Source: Hyaloperonospora brassicae
Lineage: Eukaryota > Oomycota > Peronosporomycetes > Peronosporales > Peronosporaceae
Assembly (NCBI GenBank): GCA_947650285.1
Contig: CANTFL010000457.1
Location: forward strand, 1-64,000
Length of the DNA stretch: 64,000 nt
Reading direction: 5' to 3'
Shown here: positions 10,501-18,922 of the stretch, one piece after another
How the letters are laid out: each line of letters starts with the position of its first letter
Position numbering within the stretch: position 1 is the first letter of the stretch
Program-made: the position numbers and the translations under genes
Notes under the pieces: model-generated
Told to the model about the DNA's origin: nothing
Seen by the model: the letters and a program-made list of their open reading frames with translations, nothing else
Databases searched by the model: none

Positions 10501-11476
10501 TCATCATGATTTGCGATTGCGCATCATGTATGAGTGTCACGATGCCCCAACAAGCGGCCATCGTGGTAGAGAAAAGACTTACCTCACGGTAAGTCGCGAC
10601 TTTTACTGGCCCCGCCAGTATCAGTTTGTTCGCAAGTACATCCGTGCTTGCGAAGTATGTCAACGGGTGAAGCCTAGTCCTTCATCCCGTGCGCCATTGC
10701 AGCCTCTGCCTGTTCCGACAGAGTGCTGGCAGTCCGTTTCAATGGACTTCGTCTTCGGGTTTCCCGAAGACGCTCACAAGAATAATGGTATTCTTGTGTT
10801 TGTGGACCGATTCAGCAAGATGGTCCATCTTGCTGCTGTCCCTGAGTCAATCAAGGCTCAAGGTTGTGCTCGTGTCTTTCTAGACACGGTCTTTAGACTC
10901 CACGGGTTACCCCGTGAACTCGTATCCGACCGTGACCCTCGGTTCACGGCGGAATTTTGGAAAACCGTGTTCCGTACTCTCGGAACACGATTGAAGATGT
11001 CCACTTCTGACCATCCAGAAACAGATGGTCAGACGGAACGTGCGAACCGTGTCCTCGAAGAGATTCTTCGAGGATATGTCCACTCGTTTCCGAGTTGGAG
11101 CGAATTCCTACCCATGGTGGAATTCGCCATCAATAATTCGGTGCATGCTTCAACACAGCACACACCGTTTTACGTGAATGGCCTACGCCATCCACGTGTG
11201 CCCACCCTTCTAGAGTGTGACTCTTGGATAAGGGGGGAGGGACTCGCTCGAGCAAAAACCGTTTTGGCTCTTGCTCATCACGTGTCGACGCAAACGTCGT
11301 CACGTATGATGCCGATGTCGATCAAGTCGACATCGATGAAGAAGATCATCTCAATAATAGCGAAGACGCTATTATTGATTCGGATGATGATGACGATGCT
11401 GGTATATTCAGCATCGCCAACGATTATGCCAGCGAGGAAGAAGACAACCTCGCTGAAGAAGAGAGCAATCTCTTAG
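7547..11476 (+). CDS. pol: Pol polyprotein, element B: protease-RT-RNase H-integrase core
   Basis: The frame is open from the slippery site to 11476 and has no ATG at its beginning, which fits translation by frameshifting from gag. Counting from 7613: aspartic protease with DCGAS at about residue 40; RT from about 430 with SYFDDVF at about 596; RNase H with VVCDASDFAIGC at about 750 and YTDHASLR; integrase HHCC finger at about 975-1015 (GHRGREK, CEVCQRVKP); DDE core with SMDFVFGF, VSDRDPRF and DGQTERAN up to about 1138. Downstream of a G6 run (11232-11237) the frame carries about 80 residues without integrase-tail features and stops. The real tail continues in the -1 frame. Confidence 0.93.
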   Translation, partial: WSGSVGAERPTDPATSREFANLLTKVAPDTQSLCVSAPGDDVSLITLKLEATNDLSLRALVDCGASNNFVRRQSLEGRRLKFVERDIPLTRMTVRLATGASITVEKRVVGIHYTLEGEQYDDDFIVLDLDDKFDVILGLPWLRKYEPRVSWQHRSVKMPAACSSDGHLMNILERPQACGCSASECDGLTCGTVVSTTAQGHSVVDHYTVEQAPGGCTEVQAAPKVHHSNKSSGPGHGCMPSGQHLRRKKSVAPKGQHENPRSTGESTVEDRFLTVVAQPQSEDVEGISPHVLEEGVPQELLAEGSGPQQPVEARSQEETETLNVLVNDGSSVGAYTLDLIVPPKLTSEITQLPTLEPKRFLRDLRSGKVKQICVLVTEDEYVTDIRSATVFAENERVLSSSSMDESVLDEKTRIERYASQSWESLQANPLYKDLIEFRDVFPESVPCELPKDKGTRHEIELKPGSKYCVMKQWPLPREQVIAIDKFFADRLAAGHVRESTSPHSSPTFCVRKATGGWRIVHAFNKLNAATVPAQTPIPRKDVIIDGMSKSTIFSSMDLMDGFYQILMRERDVPFTAVSTPSGMLWEWLVMPQGLSNAPATFNRCVTNLLRPVRDFAPSYFDDVFVHSRAMDGKTDVEVHRTHVRQVLQLMRKHKLYANLKKCIFAASEIPLLGCIVGKHGVRPDPEKIKAITDWPVPVDVKGLRKFLGLAAYLHKYSRNYAEMTVHLSCLLKKNVKWSWNAECQRSFEGIKQSLMQSPILAIADQDRPFHVVCDASDFAIGCALMQFDADGAERVICYQSRQLQAAERNYPVHDKELLAMKYALAKFRVYLLGDRPFVVYTDHASLRTAVNSPHLSQRMARWLSFFAEYNFSVEYKPGRLNVVADALSRRPDFEPDAQSNSEDKPTVATLSVSVPSSSLLDDVRKAYAEDKDLLRLMDHLVNPSSKSMRDLPALYRSSSDRYSTRNGLLYYTAVADDTPRVVVPAHHDLRLRIMYECHDAPTSGHRGREKTYLTVSRDFYWPRQYQFVRKYIRACEVCQRVKPSPSSRAPLQPLPVPTECWQSVSMDFVFGFPEDAHKNNGILVFVDRFSKMVHLAAVPESIKAQGCARVFLDTVFRLHGLPRELVSDRDPRFTAEFWKTVFRTLGTRLKMSTSDHPETDGQTERANRVLEEILRGYVHSFPSWSEFLPMVEFAINNSVHASTQHTPFYVNGLRHPRVPTLLECDSWIRGEGLARAKTVLALAHHVSTQTSSRMMPMSIKSTSMKKIISIIAKTLLLIRMMMTMLVYSASPTIMPARKKTTSLKKRAIS

Positions 11477-12456
11477 CAGTGCGCACGAAGCGCACTGCTA
11501 GACAAAACAAAGAGTCAGCAGAGAACTTCCTGCTGACTCGAGAAGCGGTAGTCCGTTTCGTTCAGGACTCCATCGCAAATGCGGTGGACCGTCAGAAACG
11601 GAACGCAGACAAGAATGGAAGAGCAAATGTTCTTTCATTTAAGGTTAATGACCTAGTACTACTGTCAACGGTAAACCTACCTGGACATGCAGTCACTAGT
11701 GTCGGCAGTAGTAAACTACTGCCGAAATACATTGGGCCATTTCGAGTGTTGCATCGCAAGGGCAATGCATACACACTCGAATTGCCACGTAGGATGCGCA
11801 CGCATCCTACGTTTTACGTGGGGAGGCTTAGGTCGTACTGTCAGTACGAGCCTTCTTCTTCCGATGAAGATAGCCCCCACGTTCAAGAACATCCATCAAG
11901 TTCTTGCGTTCGCGCTCCAGACGATCCGTCTGGTCGCGCAGATATGATACCTCGGTATTCAACCGAGTTATCTCTCCGCGAGCTGTCGCCAGCTCGCCGA
12001 AAAGGGAGCGGACATCCCGCTCGACCTGAAGCTGCGCCGTGGCATAATCGGCGCGATCCCTCGCCCGATCAGCCTCGTGACCCTTGCGGTTCTTCCGCAC
12101 GGTGTCGGTCAAAGCGTAGCGTCGGTCGCGCTCGTGCTTCAAGTCATCGCGCAATTCATCGATTGCGCGATCCATCTCGTGAGGGTCGAGATGGTGGGCC
12201 TGGGGTTCTGGAGGAGGTCTTTCCTCCTCCACCACATCCTTTGGTGGATGCTCACGGTGATCAACGCTTTCTAGTGGAGCGTATCTTGAATCACCGTGAC
12301 GATTCAGGATCAAGGACGAGCTACCTCGTCCAGTGGCGGGGGTATCCACCCTCTTGGAACAGCTGGGAGCCCCGCTCTCAGCTGTTAATGGATGTTGAAG
12401 GTCTCGTCCACCAGTATGACGAGACCCATCCGATGAGTCCTGTGGCCCATCGGTAA
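11224..12456 (+). CDS. pol: Integrase C-terminal tail and chromodomain, element B
   Basis: The integrase tail continues here, one base back (-1) from the preceding pol frame; the two overlap over 11224-11476. Order of parts: a very acidic linker (DSDDDDDAG), the GPF module (YIGPFRVLHRKGNAYTLELP at about 11724-11785), a Pro/Ser/Arg-rich spacer, then a chromodomain (about 12247-12440, [18 protein letters not shown]) expected to target integration to modified histones. The spacer and chromodomain are encoded opposite the antisense ORF. Joining requires a programmed -1 shift, slippage on G6, or acceptance that B is frameshifted. Element A has G7 and reads through. Confidence 0.85.
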   Translation: MDKGGGTRSSKNRFGSCSSRVDANVVTYDADVDQVDIDEEDHLNNSEDAIIDSDDDDDAGIFSIANDYASEEEDNLAEEESNLLAVRTKRTARQNKESAENFLLTREAVVRFVQDSIANAVDRQKRNADKNGRANVLSFKVNDLVLLSTVNLPGHAVTSVGSSKLLPKYIGPFRVLHRKGNAYTLELPRRMRTHPTFYVGRLRSYCQYEPSSSDEDSPHVQEHPSSSCVRAPDDPSGRADMIPRYSTELSLRELSPARRKGSGHPARPEAAPWHNRRDPSPDQPRDPCGSSARCRSKRSVGRARASSHRAIHRLRDPSREGRDGGPGVLEEVFPPPPHPLVDAHGDQRFLVERILNHRDDSGSRTSYLVQWRGYPPSWNSWEPRSQLLMDVEGLVHQYDETHPMSPVAHR

Positions 12457-13432
12457 ACACGCGCCCTAGGCGCTTGTAGACGGATTGCAAGTTTGCAATC
12501 GCGTCACGCATCTCGTCCGAGAGATGTGCCCTTCCCCAGGGCGAATTTAGGGAGTACACATCCCTATGTGCACGCTGCGAGTTGTCAACACAACTCGCAC
12601 AAGGGTCTCCCCATGTGAGGCAAGGAATGCCTGCCTCACTCGATAAACAATGCAACCGGTACCTAGCACCGGTTGGCGTTCGCCGTTCGAACCTGAGGCG
12701 TGTTGCCTCAAGTTTCTTGAGCCACCCTTCTCGTCCAAAATTCTTTACGTTTTGGACGAACGCGTTCCACGCAGCCAAAAGCGATGTTTTGTCACGCTTT
12801 TGGTTGCTATTGTACCATCGATGTCTAAGGAAGACATCGAGATAAAAGTCTTCTTCAGCGCGAAAGTTCTTCGCGCTGGGATCCAAGCCGTGAAGCTCAG
12901 TCGCATCGAATAAGGGTATTCGATGGTGTTGGCCTGTCTCGTGAGACAGGCTATTGATGAGTTGTTCGGGCAAACGCCACGGCTTCAACTCATCACGCTT
13001 CACAGTGGTACCCTTGTCGGTACCACGGCTCCCAGATTGACGACGGCTCGCGCCATCGTCATCACGCTCGTGCGAAGACGCACGAGCCGGCGGTGGTGAA
13101 GAATAGAACTCACCACCCTGATCATCGTCATCACTGCCGAACAGACTGTGATGCGAATCACGAGTCCGTTCGTTCGGCAGTGGCCTTGGCGAATACTGAG
13201 GCGTCGCCGGTGAGCGAGACGCCTCTGGAGCATTGCCCGAGTCAGACACGTCTGACTCGCCAGAGTAGATGACCTCCACATCGGGGTCATCGTACGCACG
13301 CGGCGTGATACCGCGTGCACCTGCAGCACCTGTTGCTGCAGGCGAAGAAGGGGCGGCAGACGACGAAGCGTCTGCCGCAGAGGCTTGCACAGCACCAGGC
13401 TGTGTGGGTCTTGAGTCACCTCGCATAGACAT
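11828..13432 (-). CDS. Antisense ORF of element B (534 aa)
   Basis: This intact ORF runs opposite to pol from just inside the 3' LTR and overlaps the integrase tail and chromodomain for 629 bp. An in-frame TGA just upstream fixes the start at MSMRG. Residues 1-130 are low-complexity, Ser/Ala/Pro-rich and acidic. The central part has conserved blocks (NFGREGWLKKLEATRLRFE, CLTWGDPCASCVDNSQRAH, MRDAIANLQSVYKRLGRVF); the CX6CX2CX7H pattern at about 265-290 could bind zinc. Residues about 418-520 form a highly charged coiled coil, and the C-terminus is basic (RKKKAR). Homologous ORFs occur in A, C and D. Antisense ORFs downstream of pol are known in some plant gypsy elements, but I do not recognise this protein. 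Function is unknown. Confidence 0.8.
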   Translation of the reverse strand: MSMRGDSRPTQPGAVQASAADASSSAAPSSPAATGAAGARGITPRAYDDPDVEVIYSGESDVSDSGNAPEASRSPATPQYSPRPLPNERTRDSHHSLFGSDDDDQGGEFYSSPPPARASSHERDDDGASRRQSGSRGTDKGTTVKRDELKPWRLPEQLINSLSHETGQHHRIPLFDATELHGLDPSAKNFRAEEDFYLDVFLRHRWYNSNQKRDKTSLLAAWNAFVQNVKNFGREGWLKKLEATRLRFERRTPTGARYRLHCLSSEAGIPCLTWGDPCASCVDNSQRAHRDVYSLNSPWGRAHLSDEMRDAIANLQSVYKRLGRVFTDGPQDSSDGSRHTGGRDLQHPLTAESGAPSCSKRVDTPATGRGSSSLILNRHGDSRYAPLESVDHREHPPKDVVEEERPPPEPQAHHLDPHEMDRAIDELRDDLKHERDRRYALTDTVRKNRKGHEADRARDRADYATAQLQVERDVRSLFGELATARGEITRLNTEVSYLRDQTDRLERERKNLMDVLERGGYLHRKKKARTDSTT

Positions 13433-13548
13433 GTTAGCTATGCGAGGTCAAGCGGAAAGTGAGTGGAACGGACCAAACAAGTACTCCCTGTCCCAATGGT
13501 GGCCAACGGGTGGCCTCCATATTTCGATAGTCATACGGTGACTATCAG

Positions 13549-13563
13549 TTAAGGGGGGGGTGA
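13549..13563 (+). promoter_or_regulatory. Polypurine tract of element B
   Basis: AA and eight Gs followed by TGA lie directly before the 3' LTR. Upstream is a hairpin GATAGTCA / TGACTATC, which also sits before the polypurine tract of A. Confidence 0.75.
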
Positions 13564-13951
13564 TGTAACGGGGCAGCCCGTTACATGATATTGTCACTTA
13601 AGGAAAGTGACAATAAAGAATATAAGATGGATATTCTTTAAACAATATCACCAAAGTGGTGATATTGAAGGGTCGACCAAAGGGGCTGTTCATTGGTTGA
13701 TATCGTGATGATATCAACCCACCAATCGCCGCAAGACGCGCGCAATGAGTGGTGACGAGACGTCACCATACATGCAGTTATATTAGTATAATTAAATTAA
13801 GTCAAACGAAGAGACAGTAGTTTAAAGACTTAATTTATTAATATAACAGTTCTACTTTTACCCTACCTACGCTTCCTCGCTCGCCACGTGTACGTCCGTC
13901 GGGGCACCCAAATCCCTTGCGTTAAGTTACGCAAGGGTGTGCCCCGTTACA
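13564..13951 (+). repeat. 3' LTR of element B (388 bp)
   Basis: By eye it is identical base for base to 5976-6363. It is followed by TTTTG (13952-13956), the slightly changed target duplication. Confidence 0.95.
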
Positions 13952-14687
13952 TTTTGAGAGTGTCCCCCGTGACGTCTTGAGCATCGAGCCAGCCGAATGA
14001 GGAACGTGGTAGGAGAAAGTTCGTGTCATGGTAGATGACCGAGGTAGTTTCCACACAAGAGACATCTGACGAGTGATAAGTAGCTCTAATAGACGATTTG
14101 ACCTCTCTCTCTCGTCATTACATGCCGACGCGCTGATTTCTTCGTCGTATGCGACACTACTGCACCAGAAAATTGTGGCCGACGGATCTGCAATTTTCTT
14201 GCGTAAAAGATTGTTATCGTAAATGACTCCGTACCACCTAGCAGCAAGACGAGAGATCTCGTTTAACAGTTCGCATACCATACTAGCATTGACGCTTTTA
14301 CAAGCTTTTTCATTAGAAATCAATTGGCGAACTTCCGATATCCAAGCAAAATTGACCACAATAGCGCGGAGCACCGTGTTGTGATTGTATTCCAGCAGTC
14401 TCATTTAGCGCCTATCCTGTTGCTCAGCCTCCCGGAATTTGTTCGAAGGCTAACGTTGTCAGTCCATTTGATACTACGAAGATTGCGCGTACACCAACGT
14501 GAATAAACGGGGCGCGATTGCTCGCAGCCGATTGTGCCTGATTGGTTTTTACGCTAAAAAAATGAAGGGAGGGCTGACCTCAGCAACTATCGGCCTGGGA
14601 ACTGTCAGGATCGAGCCCACGTTACTGCGAGTGTGGAGTCTATTGCTCTGCCATCCCATGAAAGCGAACCGGAAGGCCGATTCTTAG

Positions 14688-15960
14688 GGGAGAGGCTAAA
14701 TACACCTAGCATTATGGCTAAGTACACCGCGCCTATCCATTAGACTTAATGTTTATATGACAACCGTTGTATCACATTCAGGCCACGTCACTTTGAATAT
14801 TACAGGATAAGCGAAGTAGGAAGGCACCTGTTACATAGCCACGTCAATTCAAAAAGGAAATCCTCGTTGTCTAGCGCATGATGATGAGCCCTTCATCCAC
14901 ATTCACTAGTGCTGCTGCCACTGCTACGATCGTTCATACTGATACAAATTCTGTCCACATCCACTACTTCTGCTGCCACTGCTACGGTTGTTAATGCTGA
15001 TACTAATACTGTCGTCGCTGACAATCAGGTTAAGATCTGAGTTGATACTGGCCTTAATCCTACCGCCGCTGATCTCTCATGGATCTGTGAAGAATCTCCA
15101 CCGGTCGGGCCTTTTAAAAGTCCAAAGGCGGCTGTAGAGGCTTTAAAGCAGGACGCCGTACGCTAAAACGTTGCTATTAGTGTATCCCGCGGCTGTTCGA
15201 TTGGTCCCAAGCGCAGTTTTCTCACATGTTGGCAGAAAAAACATCATAGGAGATCCTACAGTCGGCACACGTCAATGCGGGATCGCGGAACAAAAAAGGT
15301 CGGCTGTTCATGCGAGCTCGTGATCATGTATGACAAGCACGCCACTGAAGAAATTGCCTGGTCAAAGATTTTAGTGGACAACAGGCACACCGGCCACTCT
15401 CGTTGTATCAGCAAGACCATGCTCTCAACGCCACCGGCGGCGCGACGTGCGATGCTATACATTGACGATATTAGTTCTAAGGTCGTTCAGATGCATCAGG
15501 ATGGAGCTGCTCCACGAGTATGTGTGCATGTCGAAGTCATATACAGCAGGCCATTATCTGTTTTTTGTCTGTATGTGATTATTATAGGTTATTTTAAACC
15601 AGTTTAAGGAGGCGTGTGTCCTTTTAAATGTCAATGATGTCCACAATATCGTTCAGAAGGCAAAGAGAAAGAAACTTGGTGGAAAATTACACTTGGAAGC
15701 TTTGCTGCAGCACATGAAAGACGAGCATAATAAATCTACGGTTGCAGTGCTAGTCGGGTGCATTTTAATTACCTTATTCTGTAATTCATATGAATTAGCG
15801 TGGCCTGGCTCCGTTACAGGTGCCGTTTTACTTAGCTTTTCTGTAATATTCAAAGTGACGTGGCCTGAATGTGATACAACGGTTGCCATATCGATATTAA
15901 GTCTAATGGATAGGCGCGCGGTGTATTTAGCCATCCTGCTATGTGTATTTAGCCTCTCCC
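14688..15960 (+). mobile_element. Non-autonomous MULE, left-arm copy (1273 bp)
   Basis: The element has imperfect terminal inverted repeats of roughly 180 bp starting GGGAGAGGCTAAATACAC and a perfect 9-bp target duplication GATTCTTAG (14679-14687 and 15961-15969), the length typical of Mutator-like elements. The interior encodes, in broken form, what resembles the N-terminal region of a MULE transposase (AVEALKQDAVR; KVGCSCELVIMYDKHA; WSKILVDNRHTGHSR). The catalytic and SWIM domains are missing, so it would need a transposase in trans. Confidence 0.85.
15275..15607 (+). pseudogene. MULE transposase N-terminal fragment (left arm)
   Basis: An open stretch of 110 codons contains KVGCSCELVIMYDKHATEE and WSKILVDNRHTGHSRCISK, resembling the N-terminal Cys/His DNA-binding region of FAR1/MULE transposases. 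Upstream codons from about 15045 read in the same style but contain stops. The DDE domain does not follow. A near-identical copy sits at 19884-20216 on the opposite strand. Confidence 0.5.
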
Positions 15961-16315
15961 GATTCTTAGGTGTACTTCGAAGAGTAAATCTCAAAACCAG
16001 TACCACAAATGCACGAAAGTCCCAAAACCAGTACTATGCTCAACTCAAGTATAAAAACACGCTAAATAGTGTCAATCACATTATACTGGACTGCAACATG
16101 GGACAAGAAACTGCTTGATTGCTAACGAGTCTATCCATTAAATAGACAACTGTCACGCATGGTCCCGAACGCTCCATTTTCTACCAATGTGCGTTCACTT
16201 ATCAATGAGCGCCCACGCGCCGAAGTGCCAACTCGCAGTGTGCACATTGCATGTGGGCCCGTCATTGGCATATGAACTAGTGGTCGTGGGGGTCCTGTTA
16301 GGACACGATGCCGCT

Positions 16316-16546
16316 CGTGAGCAGTGGCAGCAACAGGTAAGTACTTATTGTGGATGACGATTGTGTTGTTTAACGATTGCGTGTTATGTCAGTGTGTATG
16401 TATTGTAGTGTGAGGACCAAGAATGATAGAAGCACATAAAGCTGATGACTGGTTCAAGTGGTGCGCACCCGTGAAGCTCGCGAGCAGTGGCAGCAACAGG
16501 TAAGTACTTACTATGGATGACGATTGTGTTGTTTAACGATTGCGTT
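16316..16546 (+). repeat. 64-bp direct repeat carrying a splice-donor-like CAG/GTAAGT
   Basis: A segment beginning GAGCAGTGGCAGCAACAG followed by GTAAGTACTTA occurs at 16319-16382 and again at 16482-16545. The first copy follows an ATG at about 16309 and is followed by an intron-like stretch ending TGTATTGTAG near 16411. The right arm has only the outer copy. It may be the first exon and intron start of the central MULE gene. Confidence 0.5.
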
Positions 16547-17183
16547 GGTGTGTATTTCGCGTTTTAGGGTGCTGGATTTGGTAAGACATATCTAATAATA
16601 TAACCGATGATCAAATACATCTTGCAGGAAGTGGTGAAGACTCCCTTGGATTTCCCTATTACTTCGATAATCATTGCCGCAACGTTATACTTGCAGCATG
16701 TCAACACCGAAACTGCGCAGCATAAATTGAATGTGTAGAGTATGTATTTAATATATTATTTAAAGAAAATGTCGGTGCTAGATGTAATTGTGTATTCGAT
16801 CGATGAGACGATCTGTTGATCGAAATCCCTACACCTTAAGTTTAGTATAAATGCAATCGATCCTTTTCCGTGGCCCCCATAAGGAGGGATAGTGGGTACA
16901 TCAGTACTTGACGTGACTTGTGGCCCTGGTATTGTAGAACCCAACATGTTTCCAAGTCGATTGGCTGTGCAATAAAGACATCGTTTCTCTCGGTGGTCGA
17001 ATTCTCATGGCGGCGGCATTTATCTCTGTTGTTCCCCGCTTGCATACACGACCGGCACTTGTACGTAGCTCCAGATTTTGTATCACCTGAGCTACCAATT
17101 CTTCGCTTTTGTGGTCGCCCAGTCTGCTCAAAGTACGGAGGTGGGTTTATACATTCTGCTGGGGGGTTTGTGCTGACAGCAAC
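16438..17183. other. Core of inverted duplication, left flank of MULE gene
   Basis: This sequence is not shared with the arms apart from the second copy of the 64-bp repeat. Short ORFs are unconvincing. It probably represents the 3' non-coding part of the central MULE. Confidence 0.4.
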
Positions 17184-18922
17184 CTAAATGGTCCTCACTA
17201 AAAATCCTTGCTTGAACTTCTTCACAAGGTACGACGGATAAAAAGCTGATGTCACGTCAATTATGGACCCAATAGTATGCATTACGGCGACGATGTGGCG
17301 ACAAGGCAATCCCGTTTGGATAAAGGTAGAACATGAACACTTTAAATCTTCAGTCTCGACACGCCGGCATGTTGCATATCCTTGCTTTGAGGCGAACCAA
17401 ATCCCAGGAGCAGATCGTGACACTTCATAATTGATCGCAGCCTTTTGTTCTATCTTCCAAAGCGCTCGCTCACGAGGAGTAACTGACAGGTCTTGTGCTG
17501 TCCATTTCTTGATCTGATATTAGCGCATATTAAATTTGTTCATAGCCGTCATCATCAAAATTTTAATTGCCTCCAGAGGCGTTGCATCACGAATACCATT
17601 GACGAGGATCGTATTGTTGTCACTTTCAACAACATTGGTTGTGCGCCATTCGAAAAGTGGACACGGTGTCATCAATGGCATGTTGTTATCGACAGAAATG
17701 TATCTCGTGAGACTGTGGGTGTTATCACTAGTATTTCTACTCAAAATCGTGCTTGTCACATTACTACTAGCATACTTTGGCATATTGGCAAATACTATCC
17801 GTTATATTGGATCGATCTCTTTGAGTTACGTGGCCAAATCGTCTCCGTAACCTGACCGAATTGCCGTGAACCAACATTGTACTCAACCTCTGTCTCTGTA
17901 GACTGAAGTCTCCACACCGCATTCTCCAATTCGCGTCCAGAGCAGCCAAAGTTGCGCTTGACATTACGTAATATGTGAATCGTGCAAAAACGAATTTAGA
18001 CGCTGGCACCCGTCCTAATCCACACTAGTTTCACAGCTTATTGAATTTTTCCACGATCACACATGACAAAGACATATGTAAAATTAATTCCACCATTGAT
18101 ACATTGAATGAAAAACCACGCAATGTTGTCCTTGTTCTACACATGAACAAACGCTGACGCAAGCTTCACGTTTTGTACATTTCCATATCTTCCAACAAGA
18201 GAAAGTATTACACCATTATACTTCCCGTGACGAGAATGGGTGCCATCAAAGCCTACCACCGGGATGTTGAAATGATGACTTTCGACGGCGACTCCGAATG
18301 CCACAAAAAATAAAGAAAAAATGATCATGATAATTCACATCAAGTGCCACAGTTCGCCTGGATTGACGCGCTTTAACTCCACCAAGTGTGAGGAAAGGAT
18401 TGGGAAAGATATTTTTCATTCTCCTTCCATGTCATCAACCACCGCATCCTTGGTCCTATGATTCTTGTTTCGGTACTGCTGTAGATTAGTGCCATCACGA
18501 GTTTGTTCAAGCGGCACAATTGACTTACGCTTGATGCCCTTGTCGCCCTTAACGGCAGCATCGTAAGTTGACATCAGCTGAATTTGCCGAGCTGAAGGTT
18601 TGGCAATAGCTGTGCACACATCGGAGTGGATATCAATAAACGTAGATTCGTAAAACTCAAAAGTTCCATCCATCTGGTATCGCTTCGTCACACGTACCTC
18701 CCACGTGCATCAATTTTTTGGTCATACATATGTCTTGCTTCTGCCACTACTCTTCTTCACCTTGCAGTGTTGAAGTTGATTAAAACAGTAATTTTTTACA
18801 TACGCGGTAGCAGCAACGCCGGATGGAAAGGTTAGTCCATACGTCAGGTCAGTAGTACCGTAGGGAGCTCTCGACTTGGTCGCCGCAGTTTCTTTAGACA
18901 TCTTAAAAATACGTTTACGCAA
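17184..18922 (-). pseudogene. Autonomous-type MULE transposase, decayed
   Basis: Reading the minus strand through several stops and frameshifts gives the full order of a Mutator-like transposase: N-terminal region (18922-18416), DDE core start FDGTHSRHGKYNGV (about 18240), a WRTTNVVESDN block (about 17640), and a C-terminal SWIM zinc finger CSCSTFIQTGLPCRH (about 17310). The total is about 580 residues. It sits in the centre of the inverted duplication, whose innermost arm sequences probably are its terminal inverted repeats. At least five interruptions make it inactive. It could be the source family of the 1273-bp elements, but the TIRs look different. Confidence 0.85.

Larger units (their letters stand above)
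5976..13951 (+). mobile_element. Ty3/gypsy element B, young and nearly intact (7976 bp)
   Basis: This is a full-length chromodomain Ty3/gypsy element with two 388-bp LTRs that look identical by eye, a PBS, gag, pol, a polypurine tract and an antisense ORF. It inserted into the left arm of the inverted duplication, and two empty sites exist in the window. Identical LTRs and intact ORFs indicate very recent insertion. It is the only copy here that could supply proteins in trans to A, C and D. Confidence 0.95.
5300..14113 (+). mobile_element. Possible retroposon R1 (about 830 bp), split by element B
   Basis: Without element B, 5300-5970 plus 13952-14113 forms a segment of about 830 bp. It is flanked by perfect 18-bp direct repeats GTCATTACATGCCGACGC at 5282-5299 and 14114-14131. 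The 3' end has a short (CT)n run. A diverged copy lies inside the hAT element (24058-24716), and it stops near the same right-hand boundary. Long target duplications and a simple-repeat tail suggest a LINE/SINE-type retroposon. No coding capacity or pol III boxes were recognised, so this is inference. Confidence 0.45.
13957..16437. repeat. Left arm of inverted duplication, inner part
   Basis: This stretch is a near-perfect reverse complement of about 19050-21534. Spotted differences are single bases, for example GAGCATAAT here against GAGAATAAT in the complement near 15724, and CTCTAATAG against CTCTGATAG near 14082. Matching decays after about 16412 and stops by about 16437. The arm holds a non-autonomous MULE and part of R1. 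Confidence 0.9.

Noticed and set aside
15653..16118. Opposed 117- and 141-codon frames at the MULE end as genes
   Set aside because: Both lie largely in the terminal inverted repeat of the 1273-bp element. The hydrophobic stretch comes from TIR sequence and no family is recognised.
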